Positions 1 to 10,659 of a stretch of DNA of 64,000 bases are shown here, one piece after another. Made by a program: the position numbers and the translations under genes. Numbering within the stretch: position 1 is the stretch's first letter; each line of letters starts with the position of its first letter. The DNA is from Lineus longissimus (taxonomy: Eukaryota; Nemertea; Pilidiophora; Heteronemertea; Lineidae). The stretch lies in the NCBI RefSeq assembly GCF_910592395.1, contig NC_088316.1, positions 11,596,001 through 11,660,000 of the forward strand, given 5' to 3'. Below the pieces are notes generated by a model. It made no database searches. It was not told where the DNA came from and saw nothing but the letters and a program-made list of their open reading frames with translations.

Positions 1-878
1 TGGTACCAGAGTAACCTTGGGGGAACAAACAGTGTCATTAAGCATGTTTCGGGATGAGCAGTGGCTTGTGTCAAGAGAGTTATCAGGAATCAGGACAGAG
101 CCTTTCTTATAACATGACATTGGGTCAGGTACCGCTATTCCCCTCTTATCTGGAGCCCCTCACAGAGTTGCCTTCTCAACTTCTCGACTATAAAGAACCT
201 AGGATCTAAACATTTAAACAAACCTGACAGAATAGTTCTTCTTCCTGTGACTTGAGTAGGAGGAATCCACATTCTGCGTCCGTAGTGTCTTGGAGCTGAA
301 ATATCAACAAAAACATTTGAGTCAAAAATATTATGGAACATTCATTTCCCTGCACTTTACACCTTAAAAGAGACAATGTACCCACGCTAAACCACCATAT
401 GGCTTTCGTCCTTTACTAAGAAAGTGCCTGAAAGTAGTTTTTGGCTTGGTTGTTGAAGTGACTTGAAACTTTTACCATAGACACCAACAGCCTATCAATA
501 AATATGCATGCCTCAAAAAGAGATGGTTGGTGCACAGTACAAGTGGGATTTCAATTGTTTTTGGTGAATTATGGTATCAGAACTGATTTGACACAATTTG
601 GCTTCAGTTCTCTACAGGATTTACACTTTCAGCACCACCTGACAAAGATCTAAGTCAAGGAACTGACTGAGGTTTCCACCAGGTGGGGTCCAATGGAACA
701 TGTGTCCACGTTCAATCTCTTTCAAGTGCCTATATAATTCTCCCACGAATATCTCTATAGTGACAACACCAAGTATTAACAGGCATGCCACCAAGCTTCA
801 AATGGCCATCCTTTCCGAATTCCTAATGAAGTGTCTATTGACAAGATAGATGGTAGGAAATGAGGAAATGATACTTAC
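1..878. other. Presumed intron, downstream side
   Basis: AT-rich sequence after the last recognisable exon. I searched both strands for the next GAF-A exon (expected to start in phase 0 and encode a helix followed by an R-A-S-like segment) and found none. No SINE, MITE or array is evident. Confidence 0.4.
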
Positions 879-931
879 ATATTTAATGACTTTGAGCTGT
901 AACGATGCAGCATCCTGGTCATATAATTCAG
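879..931 (-). CDS. PDE2A: PDE2A-like exon: start of GAF-A
   Basis: This is the most 3' coding exon of the phosphodiesterase gene in the window. On the minus strand it is bounded by a consensus acceptor (cttaacctttcag) and donor (GTAAGTATC). It is 53 bp: two bases that complete a codon left open by the previous exon, then 17 codons, ELYDQDAASLQLKVIKY. From memory, vertebrate PDE2A has ELYDLDASSLQLKVLQY at the entry to GAF-A, so 13 of 17 residues agree. GAF-A of PDE2A takes part in dimerisation and GAF-B binds cGMP to activate hydrolysis of cAMP and cGMP. The exon ends in phase 0. The continuation of GAF-A must lie before base 1, because I found no fitting exon in 1-878. Confidence 0.88.
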
Positions 932-1873
932 CTGAAAGGTTAAGACGTTCATTATTAGTCAAAGATACCCCTCTTCTAAGACATTATATTCTTAGTGATG
1001 TATACAGAGATGCCAATGAGCTAATAAGGCAAACAGTCTGAAATTAATTTTTTTGTTAAAATCTTCCCCTGTGCCCCGAAAATGTTCGTTTTTGGTCCGA
1101 TTTTGAATATTCAAAGATCCACAGAAAGCTGAGAAAGAGATATTCCGATACCATCTATCAAATTTAGCATTTAGGGATACGAAAATGTCTGAAATCCACA
1201 ATAAAATCAGAAATTTTACATCCCTGGTAGCCATCAATTACATGTAGCTTTTAAGCCCTGTGCAAACAAGCCATTTTAGTCCCTGTGACCTGCAGCAGAG
1301 TAATGACAAAATGAGGGGTGATTGCAATTAAACCAAACATCAGGATGTCATGATTTTCATCGCAGGTTGTCGTGACAATAAGGCTTGTTGCACAGCACTT
1401 TTAGAGATGTGATCACTGAGCATCTCTCACTGGACTGTCAATGTTGAGTAGTGTATAAGTCTGATGTTTGGCAAAAGCAAAACATCTGAGATTGAGACTC
1501 CCCTTTTGAAGTTCTCCAAAAGACCCCGAGACCAATGGAAGGCAATAACCTCAGAAAGGGTATGTTTTCTGTAGGATCTCTGGTGTTCTTCTACAATACA
1601 TTACAAACCCTCCACCTACGGTTCATACTTATAACAGCTATGAATGCACTTGTGTAGGTACACCAGGTAATATCGGTGAATGACATCTTGGATCAGACAT
1701 ACTCTGGTATGGAGGCAAGCAGCTCCCATTGGCAAACAGCTGCCTAAATGATGATTGACGATGATGATGACAATGAAAACTAATATAATGATAATGATGA
1801 TGATGATGATGATGATGATGACGGCAAGCCAGAAACTCCAATGGCATTGGTCAGAAAATAACTGTAAACTTAC
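932..1873 (-). other. Intron (942 bp)
   Basis: Intron between the linker exon and the ELYD exon of the PDE2A-like gene, with GT-AG ends on the minus strand. The only recognisable content is the ATG/GAT microsatellite at 1748-1821. Confidence 0.75.
1748..1821. repeat. (GAT)n microsatellite
   Basis: Interrupted GAT/ATGATG trinucleotide tract; the last 35 bp are uninterrupted ATG repeats. It creates spurious poly-Met and poly-His reading frames that are not genes. Confidence 0.95.
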
Positions 1874-1997
1874 CACACAGTTCGAGTATCGACTCTGTGT
1901 GTTTTGGTCCCTTATCCTTCATTACATGGTTACTGATATTGGTGTGTGATGGGGTCGGAGACATGGTCTTCTTTATTCGATGGTAGCATACTGCCAA
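1874..1997 (-). CDS. PDE2A: PDE2A-like exon: linker before GAF-A
   Basis: A 124-bp minus-strand exon with 41 open codons plus one base. The acceptor follows a pyrimidine tract (attttctttcgatccag) and the donor is G|GTAAGT. It begins LAVCYHRIKKTM, which lines up with the helix after the N-terminal domain of vertebrate PDE2A (TLVALRRVQV, from memory). A low-complexity Ser/Pro/Lys linker follows, and it ends ESILELC, matching vertebrate KILQLC directly before the ELYD motif. The last G plus CT of the next exon makes Ala where vertebrates have Gly. A second possible acceptor at 1933 would shorten the exon but break the phase with the upstream exon, so the longer form is chosen. Confidence 0.85.
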
Positions 1998-2929
1998 CTG
2001 GATCGAAAGAAAATTGAGTTTAGACAGGTGACATGACAAACTGAGACCCCAGAAACCCGCTAAAAAGAAAGATTTGAGAAGCACGATGTAGCACCGATCC
2101 ATGTCATAAACAGTTTGAAACTCATCATGATGACATCTTTCCAGTCCCCAGGTGACAGAGCATGGATATTCATTCAACAGGAGAGTGCTGATGAATCTCA
2201 TTCTAGTATACCAGTGTGGTGATTCACGACTGATACTTATACTTATACGGATAGAAATGTACACAAAATCCGTCCTCTTTCTACAGAGTTTTATCCGTAT
2301 ATGTACAGTAAAACCTCACCGTTAAGGACACCCTTGGGACAGCAATTGCTGTCCTTAATAGAAAGGTGTCCTGATTAGAGAGGTCAAATTGACTTGAAAA
2401 TGTCACTTTGGGACCAAAACTAGTGTCCTTAATAGAGAGGTTGACCCTAATAGAGAGGTGTCCGCTAAGCGAGGTTCCACTGTATAAGGATCCTTGATAA
2501 GTCGCTGTTCTCAACCTCCCTAATAAGCCGTTAAAGGCCGCTGGAAACTGACAACAGAATCGCTGGAATCAAATTGACGGATGATAGGATTTTAGAGGGA
2601 CTCTTTTCGCCCCAAAATTCCCTCAATTTTCCAGCCACACAGGATTCCAGCTAGTCTATTATCATGATTATCTCTTTCTGGCGGCCAGAAACCAGAATAC
2701 AATTTGAACCACCACATTTTCAAGTTGACTAACAATAACTTAGGAGAATAAAACTTGAACCACCACATTTTCAAACTGACTAACAATATCTCAAGAGAGA
2801 AGGAGTTTTTTTAACATGAATCTACATCATTTCAAGCACAATTATCATTTTTCGGGGAAACACCATGTTGTTCAACGTCAGGAGATATCAAACTCCTCCA
2901 AACGACACGAATATTGGAAAAGGACTTAC
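1998..2929 (-). other. Intron (932 bp)
   Basis: Intron between the 20-codon exon and the linker exon. It contains a pogo-like MITE (2306-2482) and a short tandem duplication of about 55 bp around 2695-2800 (the motif ttgaaccaccacattttcaa occurs twice). Confidence 0.75.
2306..2482 (-). mobile_element. pogo/Tigger-like MITE copy 1
   Basis: A 177-bp element with terminal inverted repeats: it begins CAGTAAAACCTC and ends GAGGTTCCACTG, flanked by TA on both sides (2304-2305 and 2483-2484), the target duplication of Tc1/mariner-pogo transposons. The interior (gggaccaaaactagtgtcct) matches the copies at 30191-30368 and 61281-61456 in reverse orientation. It is non-autonomous, with no transposase frame. 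Confidence 0.85.
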
Positions 2930-2989
2930 TTGTTTTTCTAAGAATTCCAAATTTTTAAAATCCGATCCTGATAACTCGTCGCTTACACT
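2930..2989 (-). CDS. PDE2A: PDE2A-like 20-codon exon
   Basis: A 60-bp minus-strand exon in phase 0 at both ends. It has a good acceptor (cctatcgtctttccag) and a perfect donor (CAA|GTAAGTCC). Only one of three frames is open; it reads SVSDELSGSDFKNLEFLEKQ. This matches the end of the PDE2A N-terminal domain, where vertebrates have GQLSDNEEWSLQAVEKH (from memory), and it joins exactly to LAVCYHRIKK in the next exon. The small size and the 17.3-kb intron before it mean that ordinary gene finders are likely to miss it. Confidence 0.85.
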
Positions 2990-4119
2990 CTGGAAAGACG
3001 ATAGGCCACATGATGTTAAAGTGAGACTAAAGGCAAGAGTTACAATGTAGGGGGTGAAATTGCTTATCAAAAAATATTCATATCCCTCATACAGGCGTGA
3101 ACAGTTTTGATAAACTGTGAGATAGAAGAGACCCCTATTGTAGGTTTTGTGTAACTCATCTGATCTATCTGGCCTCTGTCTATAACTTCCCTTTAAAGTG
3201 TCAATGGCCCCAAATCAAAGTGAATTAGAAGAATGGGTGTTTGACACTGGATGAGAGCTTCAAATCAACTCAATTACCTGAAAAAAATCTTGGTAGGACC
3301 TGACTGAATAAAATCCTGAAATGTAATGAGGTTAAACACATAAAGGAAGGCTAGGTCAGATTCTGGAAGAATCTATGCCGGCTGAGACACATGTAAATTG
3401 CTGTGAAACAGCCAGCGAAATTGAATGTCAAATTCCAGCTTTACCTGAAGAAAGAAAGACATCTCGACTAAGTCATGAACTCTGTTCACCGTCATCTTGT
3501 CAATTCGTGCCTACACTGTCGGGAAACAAGGCCAAATGAATGCTTCAGAGCCGAACACATGTGCAGATATGAATAATAGCATCCCGGATGATGGGGGAAA
3601 TAGGAATGTCGTGCTGAGAAGACGACCTCGTTGATTACTTGGTATATCAAAATTGAGGAAACCTAACTAATTTTTCGAAGAAAGTGCCATATTCTATCAA
3701 AACGTAGGTACAGTAACTTAATGACTAAGAACAGGTGAAATGTATGATACTTGTTTTTGTGGGCCTACCTAGCTAGTTATCAAGCAGGAAGATTTTTACT
3801 CCATTGGCCTAAACTTTACTGAGAACATTTTCAATCTTTTATCGAGGATAGGATGATGATGGAGGCGTTTGATTTCTTACTTGGAACAGGTGGTCTTAAA
3901 CTGAGTTCTTACTCGGAACAGGTGGACTGGAACTGATTACTTTGATTTCTGGAACAAGGAAAACATGAGATTTCTCCTAGTTTTGCCTGAGTTGGGAACA
4001 AGAGAGATAACAGGTGAACTGCAGCAGCCAAGCAAAGGTTACACAGAGGTCTGATCAATGATGAAAAGAGAGAAAAAACCGGACACTGATTAAGATGGAC
4101 TTGTTGCTTTTTATACAAC

Positions 4120-4188
4120 CTGTCTGAGGGGAGTCAAAGGTATAGTGAGCCAAAAAACAAACACTATCGGTCTCTCCCTAGAACCCCT
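4120..4188. repeat. 67-bp tandem unit, copy left of BEL
   Basis: A 69-bp stretch starting ctgtctgaggggagtc and ending ctagaacccct, immediately left of the element. The same 69 bp is found right of the element at 10929-10997. The element's own 5-bp target duplication (CTGTC) begins the second unit, so the empty site would have been two head-to-tail copies with a 67-bp period. Confidence 0.85.
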
Positions 4189-4191
4189 GTC
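4187..4191. repeat. Target site duplication, left (CTGTC)
   Basis: CTGTC directly before the 5' LTR equals 10929-10933 directly after the 3' LTR; 4-6 bp duplications are usual for BEL/Pao integrases. Confidence 0.9.
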
Positions 4192-4460
4192 TGTGCCGAC
4201 GCACCTTCCATCATACACTTAATTACCGAGCATATAAGCTCCGCCTCCTGTCAGGCCATATTTGGATTGACTCCTTCCGGTACTTTCTTAACCAATCGTG
4301 TTTACTTCCCCTTTTCGGACTTTTCTACCTGTAAAGCCTGTGATGAATAAAGTTAGTTAGCATAAGTATATCGTCGTTGTAACATCTCTCTGCATGTCTT
4401 GCATGGACTATACTCTGGACCACGTGGACTATATATGATAAACCCGCAATAGGCCGAACA
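4192..4460 (+). repeat. 5' LTR of BEL/Pao element (269 bp)
   Basis: Begins TGTGCCGACG and ends GGCCGAACA. It contains a TATA-like TATAAG at 4233-4238 and a polyadenylation signal AATAAA at 4346-4351, in the order promoter, poly(A), end expected of U3-R-U5. Base-by-base reading found no difference from the 3' LTR. Confidence 0.96.
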
Positions 4461-4462
4461 TT

Positions 4463-4480
4463 TGGTGCATGTGACCAGGA
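4463..4480 (+). promoter_or_regulatory. Primer-binding site
   Basis: TGGTGCAT two bases after the 5' LTR is complementary to the 3' end ATGCACCA of tRNA-Gly(GCC). Complementarity weakens after the first eight bases, so tRNA-Gly is the best guess, not a firm assignment. Confidence 0.65.
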
Positions 4481-4540
4481 TTTTCTCAATACGAACTCGG
4501 TCTATCTATCCTCACGTTTTACTCGATATCACGCTTAAAT

Positions 4541-7500
4541 ATGGCTCCAACACCAGAGGAAGTAGCAGCAGACAAGCTTAAACGCATGGTTCACGAGAGA
4601 GGCTCGAAACGAGCGACGATGACCAGACTCATCAACAAGATGGAGGACGTGGTGAAGGAACTTAACGCCGAAGCAGCAGTAGACACAACGCTAGACGTCA
4701 CGAAACTGGATCAAGTATTTGCGAAACTTGCACTGGTCCCTACAAAACTGGCAGAGATTGTGGCTCTTGATAAAGATATCATCAAGGCCACCCCAACCGA
4801 CACCGTAGACCACGCGGTGACGGAAGCCGAGGACTATACGTCAAACGTGGAAGAGAAAGACATCATTCTGAAGAAAATCTACGACAGGTTAGCGAGCCCT
4901 AAGCAGCCCAAACCCGCGACTCTAGCCCGGACTCCAGCTCCCACAAACACGAGCACAACGCCAACGGTACCGGTAACAAAAAACGTTCATCTTCCTAAAC
5001 TCCAACTTTCCACCTTCTCCGGTAACATCTTAGAGTGGACGACATTTTTCGACGGATTTACGGCAGCCATCCATAATAACAACGCACTCGGAAACGTACA
5101 GAAATTCCAATATTTACGCGCCCAGTTACAGGGGGAAGCGTCTTTGGCAATCGCAGGATTGCAACTAACCGACGCTAACTATGCGAGTGCGATTGAACTT
5201 TTGAGAGAACGATATGGACAGAACCACAAACTAAAAGCAGCCCTCATGAAAGCCCTCTGGGACCTTCCCAAACCAAGCGATGAAATTGACAACGTGAAGA
5301 GCTTTTATGATCAACTTGAAAGTCACATCCGTGGCCTACGCGCTATAGGAATGGAGGAGAGTTCCTACGGCGACCTACTAGTGCCCCTCATCATGGAGAA
5401 ACTTCCACGCCGACTGAGACAACTCATCACCCGTGACCATGGAGCGAGAGACTGGCAACTACAAGAAGTCCGCGAGGCGATCAAGAGAGAAATTGACATT
5501 TCAATTCAAGGAGACGCCATTCTGGATCTGTGTAATGATTCAAACATTGGATATGCCACACCCACTGCCGCATTTAGTGTTAACGCCACCAGGAATACTA
5601 GTATGAGTGAGAAAAAACGCGCGAAATGTGTATTTTGTTCTACTGATAATCATCCCAGCGTCCATTGTAAAAGTGTTACTGATCCAAAGCGCAGATGGGA
5701 AATCGTAAAAAGGGCCGATTTGTGTTTTAACTGCCTTGGCAACCATCGGGCAAAGTTTTGCAATTCAACCACCAAATGCCACAAATGTAGGCGACGCCAT
5801 CATACCGCACTGTGCGATTCATCCCGACAGGCCTCAAATAGATCCTCAAACCCTAGTTCAACCGCAAATCCCAACAATGAACGGGAACAAGCTAAAACCG
5901 CCACAACTGTTCACCAGAAGTTGGTTAACACCAAACCCCTTATGTTGGGTCCCGCAATTCTGAAATCCGCCGTCGCAACCGCAAAATCTCCGACCCGCTC
6001 AACTAAGGTCAACATCATTCTAGATGAAGGGAGCCAGCGCTCCTTCATCACCGCAAAATGCGCCAGCAATCTCGAACTCAAACCGCAATCTCGAGAGATG
6101 ATAAAAATAGCACCCTTTGGGGCTAACGCCAAAGCCGTACGTGCGTTGGATAACGTCATCGTCCAAATCGAAACCGCTTCTCGAGTAGAAAACGTTCCCA
6201 TGAAAATGCTCATCGTCCCGAAGATTTCAGCACCGATTAGCACCTGCCCCCAAGCAATCTTCGCCTTACCACATCTGAAGAACCTCAAGTTTGCGGAAAC
6301 CAGCTCCGGGGACTTTATGGAAATTGACATCCTGATTGGTGCGGACTACTATTGGTCAATAGTTGGAGACAAAGTCGTCCGTCCCGCAGAAAACACCCTC
6401 GGACCAGTAGCGGTCTCATCGAAATTCGGATATCTCCTATCAGGCCCGACTCCCGCCAATATCGAAGGTCAACGCGATGAATACACGCCCGCACTCCTGA
6501 CGACCGTTCTAAACGTCCTAGCAAGCCACACCCTTGAAGACAAAATAGCACAATCTTACTGGGACTTGGAAACCATAGGGATTAAAGACGACACTGAAGA
6601 AAAAGAAAGTGACTTTCTACTCAATTACCGCGACACCTGCCTTGAACGAGACGACAACGGAAAATACGTAGCCAGACTACCATGGTTGGACAACCACCCA
6701 ATTTTACCCACGAACTACCACGTCGCCAAAGCAAGGACAAGATCGATGGTACGGAAATTATCGCCTGACCTCCTGAGTAAGTACCAAGATATTATTACCA
6801 CTCAACTCCAACGACATTTCATCGGCAGAGTAGCAAACGACAATATCAACATTGGCCACTACTTGCCCCACCATGCGGTTCTTAAAGATTCATCTGCCAG
6901 CACCCCAATCCGGGTAGTATATGACGCGTCCTGCAAGAAGTCAAATGATCACCCAAGCCTGAATGATTGCCTGGACCCCGGTCCAAACTGCCTCAACGAG
7001 CTCAACGCCATACTTCTCCGTTTTAGAATGCACCCCATAGGCCTTTCGAGTGATATTGAGAAAGCGTTTCTCAATATCAGGCTCAACGAAGAAGACAGAT
7101 GCTTTACGAAATTTTTATGGCTCAGTGATCCCAGTGACCCCGAGAGTGATTTCCACACGTACCAGTTTGAAGCGGTCTTATTTGGAACAGTGTCATCGCC
7201 GTTCATTCTGCAAGCCGTACTGCACACCCACCTTGACGCCGCAACCTCATCCCGTATCGCAGCAGACGTCAAGAACAACATATACGTTGACAACGTGGTG
7301 ACAGGTGTCGCCACTACAGACACCGCCATGGAATATTACAACATCGCAAACGCCATAATGAGTGACTGTGGCTTCAAACTCCGCGCATGGACCTCAAATG
7401 ATGCTACAGTACGCGACCAAGCTCAGGCTGATGACATCAACGAAACAAAGACGAACGTCAGTGTCCTAGGCATGAAATGGGACACCGGTAGTGACCAACT

Positions 7501-10084
7501 ATCATATGCAAAGAAAGCTGCTCCATCCCCAGATATTCTTCTGACCAAACGCGCAGTCATAAGTCACAGCTCTAGCATTTTCGACCCACTCGGATATATT
7601 GCCCCCACGCACATTAAAGCCAAGGCCTTCCTGCAAGAACTATGGCAACACGGACTACACTGGGACGAACCCCTTACAACAGAACTGTCTGAAAGGTGGC
7701 GCAAAATCACCATCGAATTGGAAGAAGCCATGAACATCACTGTCCCTCGGAAAATATTGGACAACATTGACCCGCAAAATTGTGAACTACATGCATTTAG
7801 CGATGCATCCCCAGCAGCCTACGGATGCGCCATCTACCTAAAGAGTGGAACCCAGGCATCTCTCCTCATAGCCAAAACCAGAGTCAAACCGCTAAAAGCC
7901 ACTACCATTCCTCGCATGGAATTAATTGCAGCACTCACCGGCTACAGACTAGCCAAGTATACGCTAGAAGCACTCCAAGGGTTAATTCCAATCAAAAAAC
8001 AAGTCATTTGGATCGATTCTCAGATCGTCCTACATTGGATTACAAGCGATAAGAAACTTCCTGTGTTTGTTCAGAATCGTGTGAATGAGCTGAGGAAATT
8101 CCCAGGTGAATTTCGCTATGTGCAATCAAAAGATAACCCCGCTGACCTCCTAACTCGAGGCATCACTGCACAGGAACTGCGCGACTCCCCACTGTGGTGG
8201 ACAGGCCCCAGCTGGTTGAGTACCGGGATGTACCCACCCACGCCAACACAACTTCTTCATAATGTACTCTTACAGCAAGCCGCCACTACTGATGACGTAC
8301 CAGACCAGGTACGAGACGACACTAGCGACCACGCCCCAGATGTCAGAGACCAGACCCATCACCCCGCTACAACACCGCTGCAACACCCGGGTATCGCCAA
8401 GGTCATTGACGTCACACGTTTCAGTTCGTACCGCAAGCTTCTCAGAATCACCGCACTTGTCCAGAAAATCGCCAAAGTCTGGATAACAAAGGATAAGACC
8501 AATCTCAAGACCCTGATCCAAGCCACTGCACAGGAAACTTCTGCCGCTGAGACACTGTGGATTAAAGCCATACAAACGGACTGCTATCACAATGAGATAG
8601 AAATCCTCAAAGGAAAGACCGCCACAGGACCCCTAGCTGGTCGCAGCAAAACACTTGTCAATCAACTTCGCCTATACCTCGATGAGTCAGGCCTGATTCG
8701 ACTAGATGGCCGACTCAACAATGCCAGAATCAACCTCGACACCAAGTTCCCGTATCTGGTACCACGGAAGCATCCATTCACCGACCTTCTCATAGGCAGG
8801 GCCCATGCCGCCCAATTACACTCGGGAATGCGATCTACCGTGGCATGGCTCCGCCAGCGATTTTGGATTCCGAGAATCCGGGAAGCCGTCAACTCACAAC
8901 TCCGACGATGCGTCACCTGCAAGCTGATTATGGGAAAGCCCTATAGCAAACCAGAAACTCCGCCCCTTCAGGCCAGCCGCATCCAGCAAGCACCCCCTTT
9001 TACTGTTTCCGGTTGCGACTTTACCGGTGCACTAAATGTCAGACCCAAGGAGGGTGGTCCCGAGGCAAAAGTCTACATTGCCCTATTCACCTGTGCCATA
9101 ACAAGAGCGGTGCACCTTGAAGTTGTTCCCGATATGACGTCACAGACCTTTCTGAATGCCTTTCGACGATTCTGCGCCCGCCGCTCCACTCCTTCACAAA
9201 TGATTTCTGACAATGGCACAACTTTCATCGCCGCCGCCAATGAGATTAAGCAGCTAATGCAATCACCGGACATCCAGGCCCACATGGCCGACCAACGCTG
9301 CACTTGGACCTTCAACCCCAAACGCGCGCCGTGGTGGGGAGGGTTCTTTGAGCGCATGATTGGAATGATGAAGATGGCCATCATTAAAACTCTAAGAAGA
9401 GCGCGAGTAACACTGGATGAACTGACAACCCTTGTCACCCAAGTAGAAGGCATACTAAATGACCGACCCCTCACGTACATTGGTGACATGGACATCACTG
9501 CCCCTCTGACGCCAGCACACCTTCTCCACGGGAGACAGATAACAGGACTTCCGTACGAAGCTACCGACTTGGATGAACTTGCTGATCCGAACTTTGGAGA
9601 TAGTCTTAACAAACGCGCTAAACGACTGGCGGTACTGATTGATCACTTTTGGCAACAGTGGTCATCGGAATATATCCCTTCGTTAAGGGAGAGACATATT
9701 CGATCGAAGCGCAGTCATCGCGAAACCCGCGTAAAAGTTGGTGAAATCGTCCTAGTCCACAGTGATGAAACCAAAAGGGTCAATTGGAAGATCGCTAAAA
9801 TTGAACGCCTGATCTATGGTCAAGATGGTATCGCACGTGCCGCACAAATAAAAACATCATCAGGAGTGACTAACCGCCCAATAGCGCGCCTTTATCCTCT
9901 TGAAGTCACTGCCGCTGAAACTGCGCCGATCGCTGCCCAGGTTCACGAGAAACACAATGAAGCCCAGCAAAACACAATGCAACAGGCACCTGTAAACAAC
10001 AGGCCACCAACACGCAATGCTAGCAAGAACGCCAGAAATAAGATAATGCAATGGGCAAACGTACTTAATGGCAAAGACGATTAA
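4541..10084 (+). CDS. BEL/Pao Gag-Pol polyprotein, 1847 aa
   Basis: One open frame encodes all structural and enzymatic parts. In order: N-terminal Gag with a DUF1759-type domain (about residues 150-300); cysteine-rich region with two CX2CX3HX4C knuckles (about 393-425); aspartic protease with DEG in ILDEGSQRSFI (D495); Pao-type reverse transcriptase with D838 (SDIEKAF) and YVDN at 915-918; RNase H (about 1083-1205, starting LHAFSDASPAAYG); integrase with an HHCC zinc region (about 1410-1465) and catalytic D1493, D1557 and E1604; and a C-terminal DUF5641-like domain (about 1655-1790). Protease DEG and polymerase YVDN differ from the textbook D(S/T)G and YXDD, but I recall both in other invertebrate BEL elements. 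There are no stops or frameshifts, so it is probably functional. Translation starts at the first ATG after the primer-binding site. Confidence 0.97.
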   Translation: MAPTPEEVAADKLKRMVHERGSKRATMTRLINKMEDVVKELNAEAAVDTTLDVTKLDQVFAKLALVPTKLAEIVALDKDIIKATPTDTVDHAVTEAEDYTSNVEEKDIILKKIYDRLASPKQPKPATLARTPAPTNTSTTPTVPVTKNVHLPKLQLSTFSGNILEWTTFFDGFTAAIHNNNALGNVQKFQYLRAQLQGEASLAIAGLQLTDANYASAIELLRERYGQNHKLKAALMKALWDLPKPSDEIDNVKSFYDQLESHIRGLRAIGMEESSYGDLLVPLIMEKLPRRLRQLITRDHGARDWQLQEVREAIKREIDISIQGDAILDLCNDSNIGYATPTAAFSVNATRNTSMSEKKRAKCVFCSTDNHPSVHCKSVTDPKRRWEIVKRADLCFNCLGNHRAKFCNSTTKCHKCRRRHHTALCDSSRQASNRSSNPSSTANPNNEREQAKTATTVHQKLVNTKPLMLGPAILKSAVATAKSPTRSTKVNIILDEGSQRSFITAKCASNLELKPQSREMIKIAPFGANAKAVRALDNVIVQIETASRVENVPMKMLIVPKISAPISTCPQAIFALPHLKNLKFAETSSGDFMEIDILIGADYYWSIVGDKVVRPAENTLGPVAVSSKFGYLLSGPTPANIEGQRDEYTPALLTTVLNVLASHTLEDKIAQSYWDLETIGIKDDTEEKESDFLLNYRDTCLERDDNGKYVARLPWLDNHPILPTNYHVAKARTRSMVRKLSPDLLSKYQDIITTQLQRHFIGRVANDNINIGHYLPHHAVLKDSSASTPIRVVYDASCKKSNDHPSLNDCLDPGPNCLNELNAILLRFRMHPIGLSSDIEKAFLNIRLNEEDRCFTKFLWLSDPSDPESDFHTYQFEAVLFGTVSSPFILQAVLHTHLDAATSSRIAADVKNNIYVDNVVTGVATTDTAMEYYNIANAIMSDCGFKLRAWTSNDATVRDQAQADDINETKTNVSVLGMKWDTGSDQLSYAKKAAPSPDILLTKRAVISHSSSIFDPLGYIAPTHIKAKAFLQELWQHGLHWDEPLTTELSERWRKITIELEEAMNITVPRKILDNIDPQNCELHAFSDASPAAYGCAIYLKSGTQASLLIAKTRVKPLKATTIPRMELIAALTGYRLAKYTLEALQGLIPIKKQVIWIDSQIVLHWITSDKKLPVFVQNRVNELRKFPGEFRYVQSKDNPADLLTRGITAQELRDSPLWWTGPSWLSTGMYPPTPTQLLHNVLLQQAATTDDVPDQVRDDTSDHAPDVRDQTHHPATTPLQHPGIAKVIDVTRFSSYRKLLRITALVQKIAKVWITKDKTNLKTLIQATAQETSAAETLWIKAIQTDCYHNEIEILKGKTATGPLAGRSKTLVNQLRLYLDESGLIRLDGRLNNARINLDTKFPYLVPRKHPFTDLLIGRAHAAQLHSGMRSTVAWLRQRFWIPRIREAVNSQLRRCVTCKLIMGKPYSKPETPPLQASRIQQAPPFTVSGCDFTGALNVRPKEGGPEAKVYIALFTCAITRAVHLEVVPDMTSQTFLNAFRRFCARRSTPSQMISDNGTTFIAAANEIKQLMQSPDIQAHMADQRCTWTFNPKRAPWWGGFFERMIGMMKMAIIKTLRRARVTLDELTTLVTQVEGILNDRPLTYIGDMDITAPLTPAHLLHGRQITGLPYEATDLDELADPNFGDSLNKRAKRLAVLIDHFWQQWSSEYIPSLRERHIRSKRSHRETRVKVGEIVLVHSDETKRVNWKIAKIERLIYGQDGIARAAQIKTSSGVTNRPIARLYPLEVTAAETAPIAAQVHEKHNEAQQNTMQQAPVNNRPPTRNASKNARNKIMQWANVLNGKDD

Positions 10085-10651
10085 ATGATACGTGTTATTT
10101 AGTACGAGTGACGAAGTGGCAGTTCAGGACATGTTATTTAGGGTGTGGCACAACGAGAAAACTGATCCATAGGACAATATACATGTAATAACAATGTAAT
10201 GAATAGCCGTGTGAACGCGTCACAAGAATTCATATTAGTGCGTTATATAGGACTCTATAGTAGATCATACTACAAACTCATTATTGTCATTCGAACTGTC
10301 TCATGCACACTATATTCTGTGCCTTTAGCTGATTGAAATAGGACTTTAGAAATTTGACTACATATACATTGTACTTCGAATTAGTACAAGTCTGCAAGTC
10401 TCATATATACTTTGGAGTTTTCGCAATCTCCACAGAGCAATTTAGAGATCCGGTTTGAATACAGGACACTTTAGAAGTCAAGTTAATTGATCTTGGCGTA
10501 AATACGGTGTAATCTTTCTAGTTTATGATTGTTTACTCTAGGACTTTAACGTAAAGGTGGCTACCTTGACAGCTTGTTTTTACAAGGGATTGGTCCCTTT
10601 GATAGCGTACAAGTCATTTTGGTTTCAATGCCAGACACATTTATCTGCCCT
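10085..10651 (+). other. 3' untranslated part of BEL/Pao element
   Basis: AT-rich sequence between the polyprotein stop and the polypurine tract. No envelope-like frame or repeat is seen; a short open frame from 10557 runs into the LTR and is not thought to be a gene. Confidence 0.7.
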
Positions 10652-10659
10652 GGGGAGGA
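10652..10659 (+). promoter_or_regulatory. Polypurine tract
   Basis: GGGGAGGA lies immediately before the TG of the 3' LTR, where plus-strand DNA synthesis is primed. Confidence 0.8.

Noticed and set aside
663-810. Minus-strand stretch open for about 50 codons where the next GAF-A exon might be expected
   Set aside because: The translation does not resemble GAF-A, and splice signals in the needed phase are absent.
1616-1949. Poly-His and poly-Met reading frames
   Set aside because: Produced by the GAT microsatellite.
5911-6330. Antisense reading frames inside the BEL polyprotein and inside the DIRS frames
   Set aside because: They overlap well-identified coding domains and carry no recognisable motifs.
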